Of a stretch of 64,000 nt of DNA, positions 1-8,072 are shown piece after piece. The translations under genes were made by a program, and so were the position numbers. Below the pieces are notes generated by a model. It made no database searches. It worked only from the letters and a program-made list of their open reading frames with translations, and was not told where the DNA came from. Origin of the DNA: Flavobacterium sp. (lineage in GTDB: Bacteria; Bacteroidota; Bacteroidia; Flavobacteriales; Flavobacteriaceae); NCBI RefSeq assembly GCF_027484945.1, contig NZ_JAIXRZ010000051.1:1-64000 (forward strand), in the 5' to 3' direction. Each line of letters begins with the position of its first letter. Positions within the stretch are counted from its first letter, which is position 1.

Positions 1-392
1 ATCGATTTGAGTACACTTCGTATAATCCATAAGGTCAAAACCACGATATAAATTCCAACGATTTTTCCAAAAAAAGCTTCCCAATACACATACTGATTTA
101 AAATTATTGGAACAGATTTGTAGATGAATAGAAAAGGAATTAAATAGGAAATGTATTTTGCAGTTTTATTGCTAATCAATAAATCATCAAAATTGGTTTT
201 TGTTTTTTTGGCGATCAACGCCATAAATGTGACCAAAAACAGACGGAATATGATGTATATAACATAGGCTATAAAAATCATTTCAGCCATATTGAAAAGC
301 AAACTGAAGTAGGATGCAAGAGTATCGCCTAGTCCGATTTTTTTCAAAAATGGATAGAGCCAGCCGAATAGTTGTTCCAGTTTTTGATGCAT
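1..392 (-). CDS. MscS-family mechanosensitive channel, N-terminal part (cut by window edge)
   Basis: About 130 N-terminal codons are visible before the left edge of the window; the pore and beta domains lie outside. The start is the ATG at 392-390. The visible protein has an amphipathic N-terminus, then three hydrophobic segments at about residues 33-60, 82-97 and 108-124. Between the first two is a basic loop with KKTKTNFDDLL, a pattern I associate with YbdG/MscM-like MscS channels, which release ions and small solutes on hypo-osmotic shock in the inner membrane. One base separates its start from the stop of the DUF3817 gene upstream, so the two are probably co-translated. The family call rests on the N-terminal pattern only, because the diagnostic pore helix is not in view. 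Confidence 0.6.
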   Translation of the reverse strand, partial: MHQKLEQLFGWLYPFLKKIGLGDTLASYFSLLFNMAEMIFIAYVIYIIFRLFLVTFMALIAKKTKTNFDDLLISNKTAKYISYLIPFLFIYKSVPIILNQYVYWEAFFGKIVGIYIVVLTLWIIRSVLKS

Positions 393-393
393 C

Positions 394-669
394 TTAAAAA
401 TACTTCTTTTCCATCATAAAAGTGCCAAATGGTAGGAGGGAAGCCAATTGAACTAGAAGTAAATCAAACCAACTCCACGCTTGTTTTTCACGAATCATGA
501 AGGCTAAATACACATAAGCTATAAACAATAGTCCATGAGTCATTCCCAAAGGTTTTAATATACTTTTATACAATTCAATATCATAATTTTTAACAATAAA
601 CATGTTGGCAAACAAAGCCAAATAGGAAAGACCTTCCAGAAAGGCAACGTAACGAAAAAGTTTAGTCAT
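394..669 (-). CDS. DUF3817 small integral membrane protein
   Basis: This 91-residue protein has three hydrophobic helices, at about residues 6-26, 43-60 and 67-84. It carries the family-like N-terminal FRYVAFLEGLSYLALF and the GMTHGLLFIAY motif, which I recognise as DUF3817 (COG2814-unrelated small inner-membrane proteins of unknown function). Length is normal for the family. It ends with a basic MEKKYF tail, and the MscS-like gene starts one base after its stop, so the two form a short operon. A TAATTTTG-type -7 element lies 17 bases upstream of its start. No biochemical role can be assigned from sequence. Confidence 0.75.
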   Translation of the reverse strand: MTKLFRYVAFLEGLSYLALFANMFIVKNYDIELYKSILKPLGMTHGLLFIAYVYLAFMIREKQAWSWFDLLLVQLASLLPFGTFMMEKKYF

Positions 670-686
670 AATTGATTGGTTTTATG

Positions 687-694
687 CAAAATTA
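687..694 (-). promoter_or_regulatory. Bacteroidetes -7 promoter element for the DUF3817/MscS-like pair
   Basis: Read on the minus strand the bases are TAATTTTG, matching TAnnTTTG. They lie 17 nt upstream of the start codon at 669. No clear TTG box is visible at the expected distance, so support comes from the -7 box and its position only. Confidence 0.45.
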
Positions 695-793
695 GAAATC
701 CAATTGGAAACTTTTCTTGAAATTAAATTAAAATTGTTCACAAGTTCAAAATAGTTTTGTGTTAAAAATTAGGTTCTCTTTCTTTTTTGGAGT

Positions 794-801
794 TATTTTT
801 G
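794..801 (+). promoter_or_regulatory. Bacteroidetes -7 promoter element for the SF2 helicase
   Basis: TATTTTTG matches TAnnTTTG and ends 17 nt before the ATG at 819, which implies a short leader. A -33 box at the usual spacing is not obvious. Confidence 0.5.
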
Positions 802-818
802 CAAAATTTCATTTTTGA

Positions 819-2360
819 ATGGCAAAATTAAGGCTTTTTGATGCGTTAACAGATCGGAAGGAACTCTACGATTACCAAATTCGGGATATTGATTCGATTT
901 TCGAACGATTAGATCATGCACCCTCCAATTACCATTTGCTGTATCAATTACCAACAGGTGGAGGTAAAACCGTAATATTTTCTGAAATAACTAGACGTTA
1001 CCTAGAAAAACACAAGAAAAAAGTAGTGGTACTTACACACCGTATTGAGTTGTGTAAACAAACTTCTAAAATGCTTTCGGCATTTAGCGTTAAAAACAAA
1101 ATTATTAATAGCGACATAAAAGAATTACCCGACCAGGAAGAATATTCATGTTTTGTGGCAATGGTTGAAACGCTAAAAAACCGACTCAACGATAAAAAAT
1201 TAGCTATACACGATGTTGGATTAGTAATTGTTGATGAAGCCCATTTTAATTCGTTCCGAAAACTTTTTAGTTCATTCAAAGATTCCTTTATTCTTGGGGT
1301 TACAGCAACACCATTAAGTTCAAATGTAAAATTGCCAATGTATCAAAATTACAACGAACTCATTGTAGGAGATACGATAAAAAATCTAATCGAAAAAAAA
1401 TACTTAGCCAAAGCCACAACCTACAGCTATAATGTAGGACTTACCTCATTAAAAGTTGGGATTAACGGTGATTATACCGTGAAATCATCGGATGAATTAT
1501 ATTCCAATTTGATGATGCAAGAAAAATTATTGTATGCGTATATGGAAAAATCAATGGGAAAGAAAACGTTGATTTTTAATAATGGGATTAATACTTCTTT
1601 ATACGTATATGAAACCTTTAAAAAAGCGAATCTTAATATCCGTCATTTAGATAATACAACACCCAACGATGAGCGGAAGCAAATTTTAAAGTGGTTTAAA
1701 AAGACACCCGATGCAATCCTCACATCGGTGAGTATTTTAACAACGGGGTTTGACGAGCCTACAGTAGAAAGCATCATCTTAAACCGAGCAACAAAATCAA
1801 TTACGTTATATTTTCAAATGATTGGTCGTGGTTCACGACGAATGCCCGATAAAGAAGAATTTACCATTATCGATTTGGGAAATAATGCCCTTCGGTTTGG
1901 CTTGTGGGATAGCCCAGTCGATTGGCAACATATTTTTAAAGCACCTGAATTTTATTTGGCAAGTCTACGTGATGATGCAGAAATTGAAAGTAACTTCAAA
2001 TACGAAATGCCTCCCGAATTACGTTTGAAATTCGCTAAAACCAAAGCAACTGACTTTGAATTTGATGTTCATGAAGAATTTAAATTTACCGTTAAAAATA
2101 ATCTTAAAGCCAAAACCGTAATCGAGAAATCCATTGAACAACACGCGCGTATTTGTGTAGAAAATACGGAGACCCAAATTGAAGCAAAATTTTTAACCAA
2201 AGAATTAGCCGATGATATTGAATACCGTGTTCGTCAATATTGTGTCTTATTAGGTAATACAACCAAAAATTACCGATTATGGTTAATAGAAGATTATAAG
2301 GAAAAACTTATGGTAGCTACAAGTAAAAAGATGCGTGAAAAATTAATAGCCGAAGATTAA
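819..2360 (+). CDS. DEAH-type superfamily 2 helicase (SSL2/RadD-like)
   Basis: This 513-residue protein has a complete SF2 helicase core. A Q-like DYQ precedes motif I PTGGGKT (residues 45-51); motif II is DEAH (139-142) and motif III is VTATP (161-165). A helicase-C lobe carries TSVSILTTGFDEP and motif VI QMIGRGSRRMP. The layout resembles COG1061/RadD-type DNA repair helicases. The last 130 residues are charged, contain no recognisable domain and may bind nucleic acid or a partner. No methylase, nuclease or restriction gene lies beside it, so it appears to be a standalone helicase rather than part of a defence island. It is transcribed alone, with 150 bp upstream and 200 bp downstream free of genes. 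The helicase call is firm; the cellular role is not. Confidence 0.85.
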   Translation: MAKLRLFDALTDRKELYDYQIRDIDSIFERLDHAPSNYHLLYQLPTGGGKTVIFSEITRRYLEKHKKKVVVLTHRIELCKQTSKMLSAFSVKNKIINSDIKELPDQEEYSCFVAMVETLKNRLNDKKLAIHDVGLVIVDEAHFNSFRKLFSSFKDSFILGVTATPLSSNVKLPMYQNYNELIVGDTIKNLIEKKYLAKATTYSYNVGLTSLKVGINGDYTVKSSDELYSNLMMQEKLLYAYMEKSMGKKTLIFNNGINTSLYVYETFKKANLNIRHLDNTTPNDERKQILKWFKKTPDAILTSVSILTTGFDEPTVESIILNRATKSITLYFQMIGRGSRRMPDKEEFTIIDLGNNALRFGLWDSPVDWQHIFKAPEFYLASLRDDAEIESNFKYEMPPELRLKFAKTKATDFEFDVHEEFKFTVKNNLKAKTVIEKSIEQHARICVENTETQIEAKFLTKELADDIEYRVRQYCVLLGNTTKNYRLWLIEDYKEKLMVATSKKMREKLIAED

Positions 2361-2537
2361 CATTAAAACTTATAAATAACTGTATTTTAGCAAAATGAAA
2401 CAAATATTGATTAGGTTTTACGTTAAAATTAATAAACCATAATTTATATTATGTAAAATAGAAAATGTTAGAATAAACTTGTTTATAAGTTGTTGTTTAA
2501 TGTCTTTAATATAACTTCTTTCTCCCGTTTTGTTTTC

Positions 2538-2545
2538 TAAATTTG
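2538..2545 (+). promoter_or_regulatory. Bacteroidetes -7 promoter element for the CBS/DUF294 gene
   Basis: TAAATTTG matches TAnnTTTG and lies 15 nt before the ATG at 2561. The 2361-2560 intergenic stretch otherwise shows only AT-rich sequence with no hairpin that I can support. Confidence 0.5.
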
Positions 2546-2560
2546 TATTTTGATTGATGA

Positions 2561-4483
2561 ATGAATTTTATGAGTACGGTATTCGCGCAACGTATAGCAG
2601 ATTTTTTAAATGCATATGAACCGTTTAATTTTTTGCCTTATGAAGATTTGGTAAAAATTGCTGCAACAGTTCGTGTCTTAACGCTTGAAAAAAACAAATC
2701 GCTTTTTCAAATCAATGATGCATTACATGATTCTTTCTATGTTGTTGCTTCAGGAAGTATTCATTTAATGGTAGTTTCTGATGCCGATGATCTGTTGTTG
2801 AATAAATGCTTCGCCGGAGATATATTTGGATTACGTCCTTTTTTCGCTAAAAACAATTATCAAATGACCGCTAAGGCAAAAGAAGATTGTATTGTTTATG
2901 CGGTTCCAATTGCTACTTTTAAACCGTATGTATCAAAAAATCAGGAGGTTTTAAATTTTTTATTAGAAAGTTTCGCTACCAATTCCAAAAATCAAGCGGA
3001 TAAACAGGCCAAAGGCCTTATTTCTGATACGGTGGCTTTTAATGAAAATCAGTCGGATTTGCTTTATTTTCAAGCATTGTCCTATAATCGTAATCCGTTG
3101 CGTGTTGGCAGTTCTACTAGTATTCGCGATGTTGCACAATTAATGACCGACAATTTATTTGACAACGCCATTGTTACCGACCAAAGTTACCCTATTGGCA
3201 TTGTAACCGATTCCGATTTTCGCGCTAAAATAGCGACTGGTCGAATACCGGCATCTGCAGCTATTGCAACGTTAATGAATGCACCGGTACCAACGGTAAA
3301 TGAAAACATTTCTGTTGCCGAAGCACAATTAGTGATGCTCAAACAGGGAGTTACGCACCTTTGTGTTACTTTGGATGGCACCGATAAATCTGAAGTTAAA
3401 GGGGTTATTTCTGAACACGATTTGGTTGTTGCACAAGCCAATAACCCTGGTGTTTTAGTGAAAGAAATCAAAAAAGCTACTACAGCAAAAGAATTAAAAA
3501 TAGTTCGGAATAAACTTACTGAAATTATTCAATCGTCACTAAATCGAACTATTCCCCTTACCCATATTAGCAGTATTGCGGGCGAAATTACGTTAGCAAT
3601 CGTTAAACGCGCTATCGAATTGGCTATTTTAGAATTGGGTTCCCCCCCAGCCCGTTATGCTTGGTTATGTATTGGAAGTCAAGGTAGAAAAGAACAATTG
3701 CTCGCTTCCGATCAGGATAGTATTCTGATTTTTGAAGACGTACCTGCTGATAAATATCGTGAAACCAAAGATTACTTTATTCGTTTAGCCAAAAAGGTTA
3801 CCCTTACTTTAGAAAACGTTGGTTTTAAATCCTGTCCTAATCAACATATGGCTAGTAATATTCTTTGGTGTAAGTCATTGACAGATTGGGTAAAACAATA
3901 CAATAATTGGATGAATACTCCAGGTGAAAAATCAAATGAAATTAGCAGTATATTTTTTGATTATGAGTTGGCCATTGGAGAGCAAAAAATAGAAGATAGT
4001 ATAACGGAAACCCTTTTTAAAAACACTAAAAACAACGTTCTTTTCTTTGATTATTTAGGCAACGACGCTTTGCACAAACCCCAAGCATTAAATTTCTTTA
4101 AAAAACTGAATACCGAAGAAGACGGGGAACAAAAAGGAAAGTTTGATATCAAAAACCGAGGGATTATGCCTTTAGTTGATGGTGCACGGTTATTTGCTAT
4201 GAGTAATACGGTTAAAGGCATCAATGGAACGTACCAACGGTTTAAACACTTGGCCATTGTTGATCCAAAACATGCTGAAATTTATCTCAATTGTGCTAAT
4301 GCATATATAGAGCTTATTCGTTTCAGAACTATTGAAGGTTTGAAAAATGACACCGACGGACAGTATTTGGATCTCAATGAAATAAATAAAATCGATCGCG
4401 AGAAATTAAAAAACGCATTGGGTCCGATGCGCGAATTAGAAGAACTTATTAAAGACACATTCCAACTTACACAATTTTCCTAA
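2561..4483 (+). CDS. cNMP-binding/CBS/DUF294 putative nucleotidyltransferase
   Basis: This 640-residue protein has four parts. A cyclic-nucleotide-binding-like domain spans about residues 8-145 and a CBS pair about 175-300. The DUF294 nucleotidyltransferase segment contains GSQGRKEQ (about 371-378) followed by a DQD pair, the GS-x(n)-DxD pattern of the GlnD/Pol-beta fold. A helical DUF294 C-terminal domain runs from about 480 to 630. The architecture is that of regulatory proteins proposed to sense nucleotides and modify or signal to a partner; the true substrate is not established. The downstream exonuclease-like gene starts one base after its stop, and acetyl-CoA synthetase is the next gene, convergent. 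In proteobacteria the same domain trio is, from memory, often next to acs/actP, so a role in controlling acetate metabolism is a reasonable inference. A second ATG at 2570 is an alternative start. Confidence 0.8.
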   Translation: MNFMSTVFAQRIADFLNAYEPFNFLPYEDLVKIAATVRVLTLEKNKSLFQINDALHDSFYVVASGSIHLMVVSDADDLLLNKCFAGDIFGLRPFFAKNNYQMTAKAKEDCIVYAVPIATFKPYVSKNQEVLNFLLESFATNSKNQADKQAKGLISDTVAFNENQSDLLYFQALSYNRNPLRVGSSTSIRDVAQLMTDNLFDNAIVTDQSYPIGIVTDSDFRAKIATGRIPASAAIATLMNAPVPTVNENISVAEAQLVMLKQGVTHLCVTLDGTDKSEVKGVISEHDLVVAQANNPGVLVKEIKKATTAKELKIVRNKLTEIIQSSLNRTIPLTHISSIAGEITLAIVKRAIELAILELGSPPARYAWLCIGSQGRKEQLLASDQDSILIFEDVPADKYRETKDYFIRLAKKVTLTLENVGFKSCPNQHMASNILWCKSLTDWVKQYNNWMNTPGEKSNEISSIFFDYELAIGEQKIEDSITETLFKNTKNNVLFFDYLGNDALHKPQALNFFKKLNTEEDGEQKGKFDIKNRGIMPLVDGARLFAMSNTVKGINGTYQRFKHLAIVDPKHAEIYLNCANAYIELIRFRTIEGLKNDTDGQYLDLNEINKIDREKLKNALGPMRELEELIKDTFQLTQFS

Positions 4484-4484
4484 T

Positions 4485-5078
4485 ATGCTGGATTGGCTTA
4501 AAAAAATCAATAGCGATTACCCTGTTTTCTGGAAAGAATACAGTTCGAAATTTGAAAAGAAATCGAACCGTTATGTTGCTTTTTCACTAGAAACGACGGG
4601 GTTAAACCCAAATAAAGATGTAATTCTATCCATTGGAGCCATTGCAATTGCTAATAATCAAATCATTATCGGTGATGCCTTTGAAATTGCTATTCCTCAA
4701 TACAAACATTTGCACGATAACGGAATACAACCTGACTTAATAACGGAAAGTTTGCTGCCAAAGTTGGCTGAACCTGCTGCGATAGAAAAATTTATTCAAT
4801 TTATAGACAATGCGGTTTTAGTGGGACATCGCACCTATTTCGACGTAGAACTTTTAAATGTAGCTTTGGAAAAATTAGGCTGTGGACGTCTTCGAAATGA
4901 AGCGCTGGATATCGAAATCATGTATAAAAAATTACATGATATTTCAGACAAATCTTTAGCATTAGATGACATGGCAACACAATATAAGCTACAAAAGACC
5001 GAGTTAGTTTCAGCAATTGATGATACCTATACCATCGCACTACTCTTTTTAAAACTCAAATCTAAGTTAGGGTTTTAA
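4485..5078 (+). CDS. DnaQ-fold exonuclease-like protein with altered catalytic residues
   Basis: This 197-residue protein has an RNase T/DnaQ fold. The ExoI motif is FSLETTGLN: E36 is kept, but the preceding aspartate position is S34. ExoII (LVGHRTYFD, D120) is intact. In ExoIII the second aspartate is present (D180), but the position of the general-base histidine (HxAxxD) is V175, in VSAIDD. Two of five DEDDh residues are therefore missing, which predicts weak or no exonuclease activity and perhaps a binding or regulatory role. The start is one base after the stop of the DUF294 gene, indicating translational coupling. It is not the replicative epsilon subunit: it is short and linked to the DUF294/acs neighbourhood. 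The fold is secure; activity is doubtful. Confidence 0.75.
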   Translation: MLDWLKKINSDYPVFWKEYSSKFEKKSNRYVAFSLETTGLNPNKDVILSIGAIAIANNQIIIGDAFEIAIPQYKHLHDNGIQPDLITESLLPKLAEPAAIEKFIQFIDNAVLVGHRTYFDVELLNVALEKLGCGRLRNEALDIEIMYKKLHDISDKSLALDDMATQYKLQKTELVSAIDDTYTIALLFLKLKSKLGF

Positions 5079-5154
5079 CCCGCTATTTCATTGGCTAAGC
5101 TACGAATCATTCAAAAAAACAGCCCTTTAATCAATATAGATTATAAGTAGAGGT

Positions 5155-5176
5155 AAACAATATTAATTAATTGTTT
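5155..5176. terminator. Weak AT-rich hairpin between convergent genes
   Basis: AAACAAT and ATTGTTT arms flank an ATTAATTA loop, followed by a short T run on the plus strand. It sits between the convergent exonuclease-like gene and acs. The stem is AT-only, so this is a tentative terminator. Confidence 0.3.
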
Positions 5177-5199
5177 TTCAATATATTAAAATCATAAAA

Positions 5200-7110
5200 C
5201 TATACCAAACGGTTGTTTTTGATTTCTTCTACAATTTCTGGATTCAATAAGGTAGAAATATCACCAAAATTAGTATAATCACCTTCAGCAATCTTCCGGA
5301 GAATTCGCCGCATAATTTTACCTGATCGAGTTTTTGGTAGTCCACTCACAAACTGAATCGTATCCAATTTAGCAATCGGACCGATTTGATCCGAAATTAA
5401 CTGATTAATCTCTTTTGCTAAGTCATCATGATTTCGGCTAACCCCGGTTTCTTTTAAAATAACAAATCCATACAAGGCATTTCCTTTAATATCGTGTGGG
5501 AATCCAACAATTGCACTTTCAGCAATAGCGGGGTGTTCGTTAATTGCATCCTCTATTGGGGCAGTTCCCAAATTATGTCCCGAAACAATAATAATATCAT
5601 CGATACGTCCCGTAATACGATAGTAACCCACTTCATCGCGTAAAGCGCCATCACCTGTAAAATATTTACCTAGGAACATCGTAAAATAAGTATCCTTATA
5701 CCGTTGGTGATCACCCCATATTGTTCGCGCAATACTTGGCCAAGGAAATGTAATACATAAACTTCCTGACACTTGATTACCTTCAATTTCGTTTCGAGAT
5801 TCATCAATTAATGCTGGCTGAATTCCGGGTAGCGGTAATGATGCATACGTCGGCTTTGTAGGAGTTACAAATGGAATCGGCGCGATCATGATCCCTCCTG
5901 TCTCAGTTTGCCACCATGTATCAACCAAAGGACACCGTTTTCCACCGACATGATCATTATACCAATGCCACGCTTCTTCATTTATGGGTTCTCCTACCGA
6001 CCCAATTACTTTTAACGAGGCTAACGAAAACTTTTGTACAAAATCTAAACTTTCTTTGGCCAAAGCGCGAATTGCAGTTGGAGCCGTATAAAATTGATTA
6101 ACGTTATGTTTTTCAATCACTTCCCAGAAACGACTAAAATTTGGATATGAAGGAATTCCTTCAAAAAGTACCGTCGTTGCGCCATTTAACAGAGGTCCGT
6201 ATACACTGTAGGAATGTCCTGTAATCCAGCCGATATCAGCAGTACACCAAAAAACGTCATCCGCTTCATAATTAAACACATTTTTAAACGTGTAGGCCGT
6301 ATAAACCATATACCCAGCTGTAGTATGCAACATTCCTTTGGGTTTTCCTGTTGATCCCGAAGTATATAGAATAAACAAAGGGTCTTCGGCATCCATAATT
6401 TCGGCAACATTGGTGGGGCTAGCTTTATCGACTAACGGCTGCAACCATAAGTCGCGACCTCGTTTCATAACTACAGTCTGATTGGTTCGACGTACCACTA
6501 AAACAGTTTCAACCGTAGGACATTTTTCGAGGGCTTCATCGATAATGGATTTAAGGTTGATGATTTTATCACCGCGATAGCCCCCATCTGAAGTGAGCAC
6601 CATTTTCGCTTCGCAATCTTGTATTCGTACAGCTACAGCAGCCGCTGAAAATCCAGCAAAAACGACCGAATGAATAGCACCGATGCGTGCACAAGCTAAA
6701 ACCGCTACAGCCAATTCGGGAATCATAGGAAGATAAATACAAACCCGGTCACCTTTTTGAATTCCTTGATCACGAAGCACATTGGCCAAACGCGCTACAC
6801 GATGATACAAATCAGTATATGAAATTGTTTCTGATGGCTCATTAGGGTCGTTGGGTTCAAAGAGTATTGCTGGCTTTTCTCCGCGTTCAGCTAAATGGCG
6901 ATCGATGCAATTAGTGGTTATGTTAACTTTTGCATTGACAAACCATTTGAAATCGGCTTCTAGCATATCAAATTCAAGAACTTTATCCCATTTCTGATCC
7001 CACAAAAAATTTTTATCGGCAATTTTACTCCAAAACTTTCGGGGATTCCGAATGGATTTCTTATACATTTTGAAATAATGTTCCAGATTTTTTATGCGAT
7101 AATCTCCCAT
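5200..7110 (-). CDS. acs: Acetyl-CoA synthetase (AMP-forming)
   Basis: This 636-residue cytosolic ANL enzyme converts acetate, ATP and CoA to acetyl-CoA, AMP and PPi. An Acs-type N-terminal cap precedes the adenylation core, with P-loop YTSGSTGKPKG at about residue 251 and TWWQTETGG at about 400. The hinge region is GRIDDIIIVSGHNLG, and the C-terminal lobe carries LPKTRSGKIMRR at about residue 590. Its lysine is the adenylation lysine that is acetylated in enterobacterial Acs. Length is that expected for Acs and clearly longer than the propionate or aryl-CoA ligases in this window. It is convergent with the DUF294/DnaQ-like pair, which may regulate acetate use. A 63-codon open frame ends six bases upstream of its start. 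Confidence 0.95.
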   Translation of the reverse strand: MGDYRIKNLEHYFKMYKKSIRNPRKFWSKIADKNFLWDQKWDKVLEFDMLEADFKWFVNAKVNITTNCIDRHLAERGEKPAILFEPNDPNEPSETISYTDLYHRVARLANVLRDQGIQKGDRVCIYLPMIPELAVAVLACARIGAIHSVVFAGFSAAAVAVRIQDCEAKMVLTSDGGYRGDKIINLKSIIDEALEKCPTVETVLVVRRTNQTVVMKRGRDLWLQPLVDKASPTNVAEIMDAEDPLFILYTSGSTGKPKGMLHTTAGYMVYTAYTFKNVFNYEADDVFWCTADIGWITGHSYSVYGPLLNGATTVLFEGIPSYPNFSRFWEVIEKHNVNQFYTAPTAIRALAKESLDFVQKFSLASLKVIGSVGEPINEEAWHWYNDHVGGKRCPLVDTWWQTETGGIMIAPIPFVTPTKPTYASLPLPGIQPALIDESRNEIEGNQVSGSLCITFPWPSIARTIWGDHQRYKDTYFTMFLGKYFTGDGALRDEVGYYRITGRIDDIIIVSGHNLGTAPIEDAINEHPAIAESAIVGFPHDIKGNALYGFVILKETGVSRNHDDLAKEINQLISDQIGPIAKLDTIQFVSGLPKTRSGKIMRRILRKIAEGDYTNFGDISTLLNPEIVEEIKNNRLV

Positions 7111-7116
7111 GATGTG

Positions 7117-7308
7117 TCATTTTATTTGAATAGGTAAATATAGCCAATCTTGTATTTTTATATTTATTTTTTTGATTTCAAAATGTTCACAATATAAAAT
7201 GGTCTTTAATCGAATAAAATCTTTACCCACTTGCTTTTGAACCCCAATGCCCAATTTATACACTCTATTTTCGATCCGTTTTCTCATTTGTTCACTATTT
7301 ATCATCAC
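7117..7308 (-). CDS. Possible small hypothetical gene upstream of acs
   Basis: This 63-codon ATG frame ends 6 nt before the acs start. The product is basic, with RKRIENRVYKLGIGVQ near the N-terminus and an isoleucine/lysine-rich tail. I recognise no domain, signal peptide or membrane segment. The rest of the 7111-7460 gap holds only AT-rich sequence, presumably including the promoters of acs and of the divergent aromatic cluster, although I find no exact TAnnTTTG box facing either way. It could equally be untranslated leader. Confidence 0.25.
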   Translation of the reverse strand: MMINSEQMRKRIENRVYKLGIGVQKQVGKDFIRLKTILYCEHFEIKKINIKIQDWLYLPIQIK

Positions 7309-7459
7309 AATTATTTTAATTACATCCCGAAGAAAAAGCGGGTATTTAGGTAAAGATGTTGTAAAAAATACTGATTATAAATAACTTACGTCAAAATCAA
7401 ACGGATCAATTAAAATGCTTTTTTTTCGGTCGATTTTATTATCTTGTATGAAATTTTTT

Positions 7460-8071
7460 ATGATGCAATTTGATCCTGAAACCCTGGAACAATCCGCAAT
7501 TTACAAGTTGTTAACCGGCACTATTATCCCCCGCCCTATTGGATGGATATCAACAATTGATACCAACGGAGTTAATAATCTAGCTCCTTTTTCGTATTTT
7601 AACTTGTTGGGGGATGACCCTCCGCATGTGGTATTTTCAACACGACGTGATAACCATACCAATAAAGACACTTTAAACAATGTATTGACAACACAACAAT
7701 TCGTGGTGAATATGGTAACCGAATCGGTAGTCGAACAAATGAATGCTACATCGGATAAATTACCACCCGAAATTGATGAGTTTTTGCATGCAGGCGTTAC
7801 ACCCATTTCCTCGGTTAAAGTAAAACCAATGCGAGTTCAAGAAAGTCCAATTCATTTGGAATGCGAACTTGCTCACCATTATTTTTTAGAAGGACATCAA
7901 CAGGGAGGAGCTTGCGTAATCATTGGACGGATTGTGATGATGCATTATGCAGATGAAGTACTTCTCGATAATTATAAAATCAATTTGGAAACCTATAAAC
8001 CGGTAGCACGTTTAGGTGGTGCTAATTACTCTAAATTGGGCGAATTATTTACTATTAAACGCAATACTTAA
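7460..8071 (+). CDS. Flavin reductase-like FMN-binding protein (flavoredoxin/DIM6 family)
   Basis: This protein of about 203 residues has the split-barrel flavin reductase-like domain. It opens with FDPETLEQSAIYKLL, then GTIIPRPIGWISTID and LAPFSYFNLLGDDPP, which contact FMN in this family, followed by STRRDNHTNKDTLNN. Such proteins bind FMN and often supply reduced flavin or act on small aromatics. It is the first gene of the aromatic cluster, and the monooxygenase gene starts two bases after its stop. In-frame ATGs also occur at 7415, 7448 and 7463; I prefer 7460/7463 because family members begin just before this FDP segment. It may be an electron donor or an accessory flavoprotein for the neighbouring oxygenase; this is inferred from context. 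Confidence 0.8.
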   Translation: MMQFDPETLEQSAIYKLLTGTIIPRPIGWISTIDTNGVNNLAPFSYFNLLGDDPPHVVFSTRRDNHTNKDTLNNVLTTQQFVVNMVTESVVEQMNATSDKLPPEIDEFLHAGVTPISSVKVKPMRVQESPIHLECELAHHYFLEGHQQGGACVIIGRIVMMHYADEVLLDNYKINLETYKPVARLGGANYSKLGELFTIKRNT

Positions 8072-8072
8072 G

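Noticed and set aside
8016..8072. Longer N-terminal start for the monooxygenase fusion overlapping the flavin reductase gene
   Set aside because: The ATG at 8073 falls directly before the FAD-binding strand, and the extension is not family-like.
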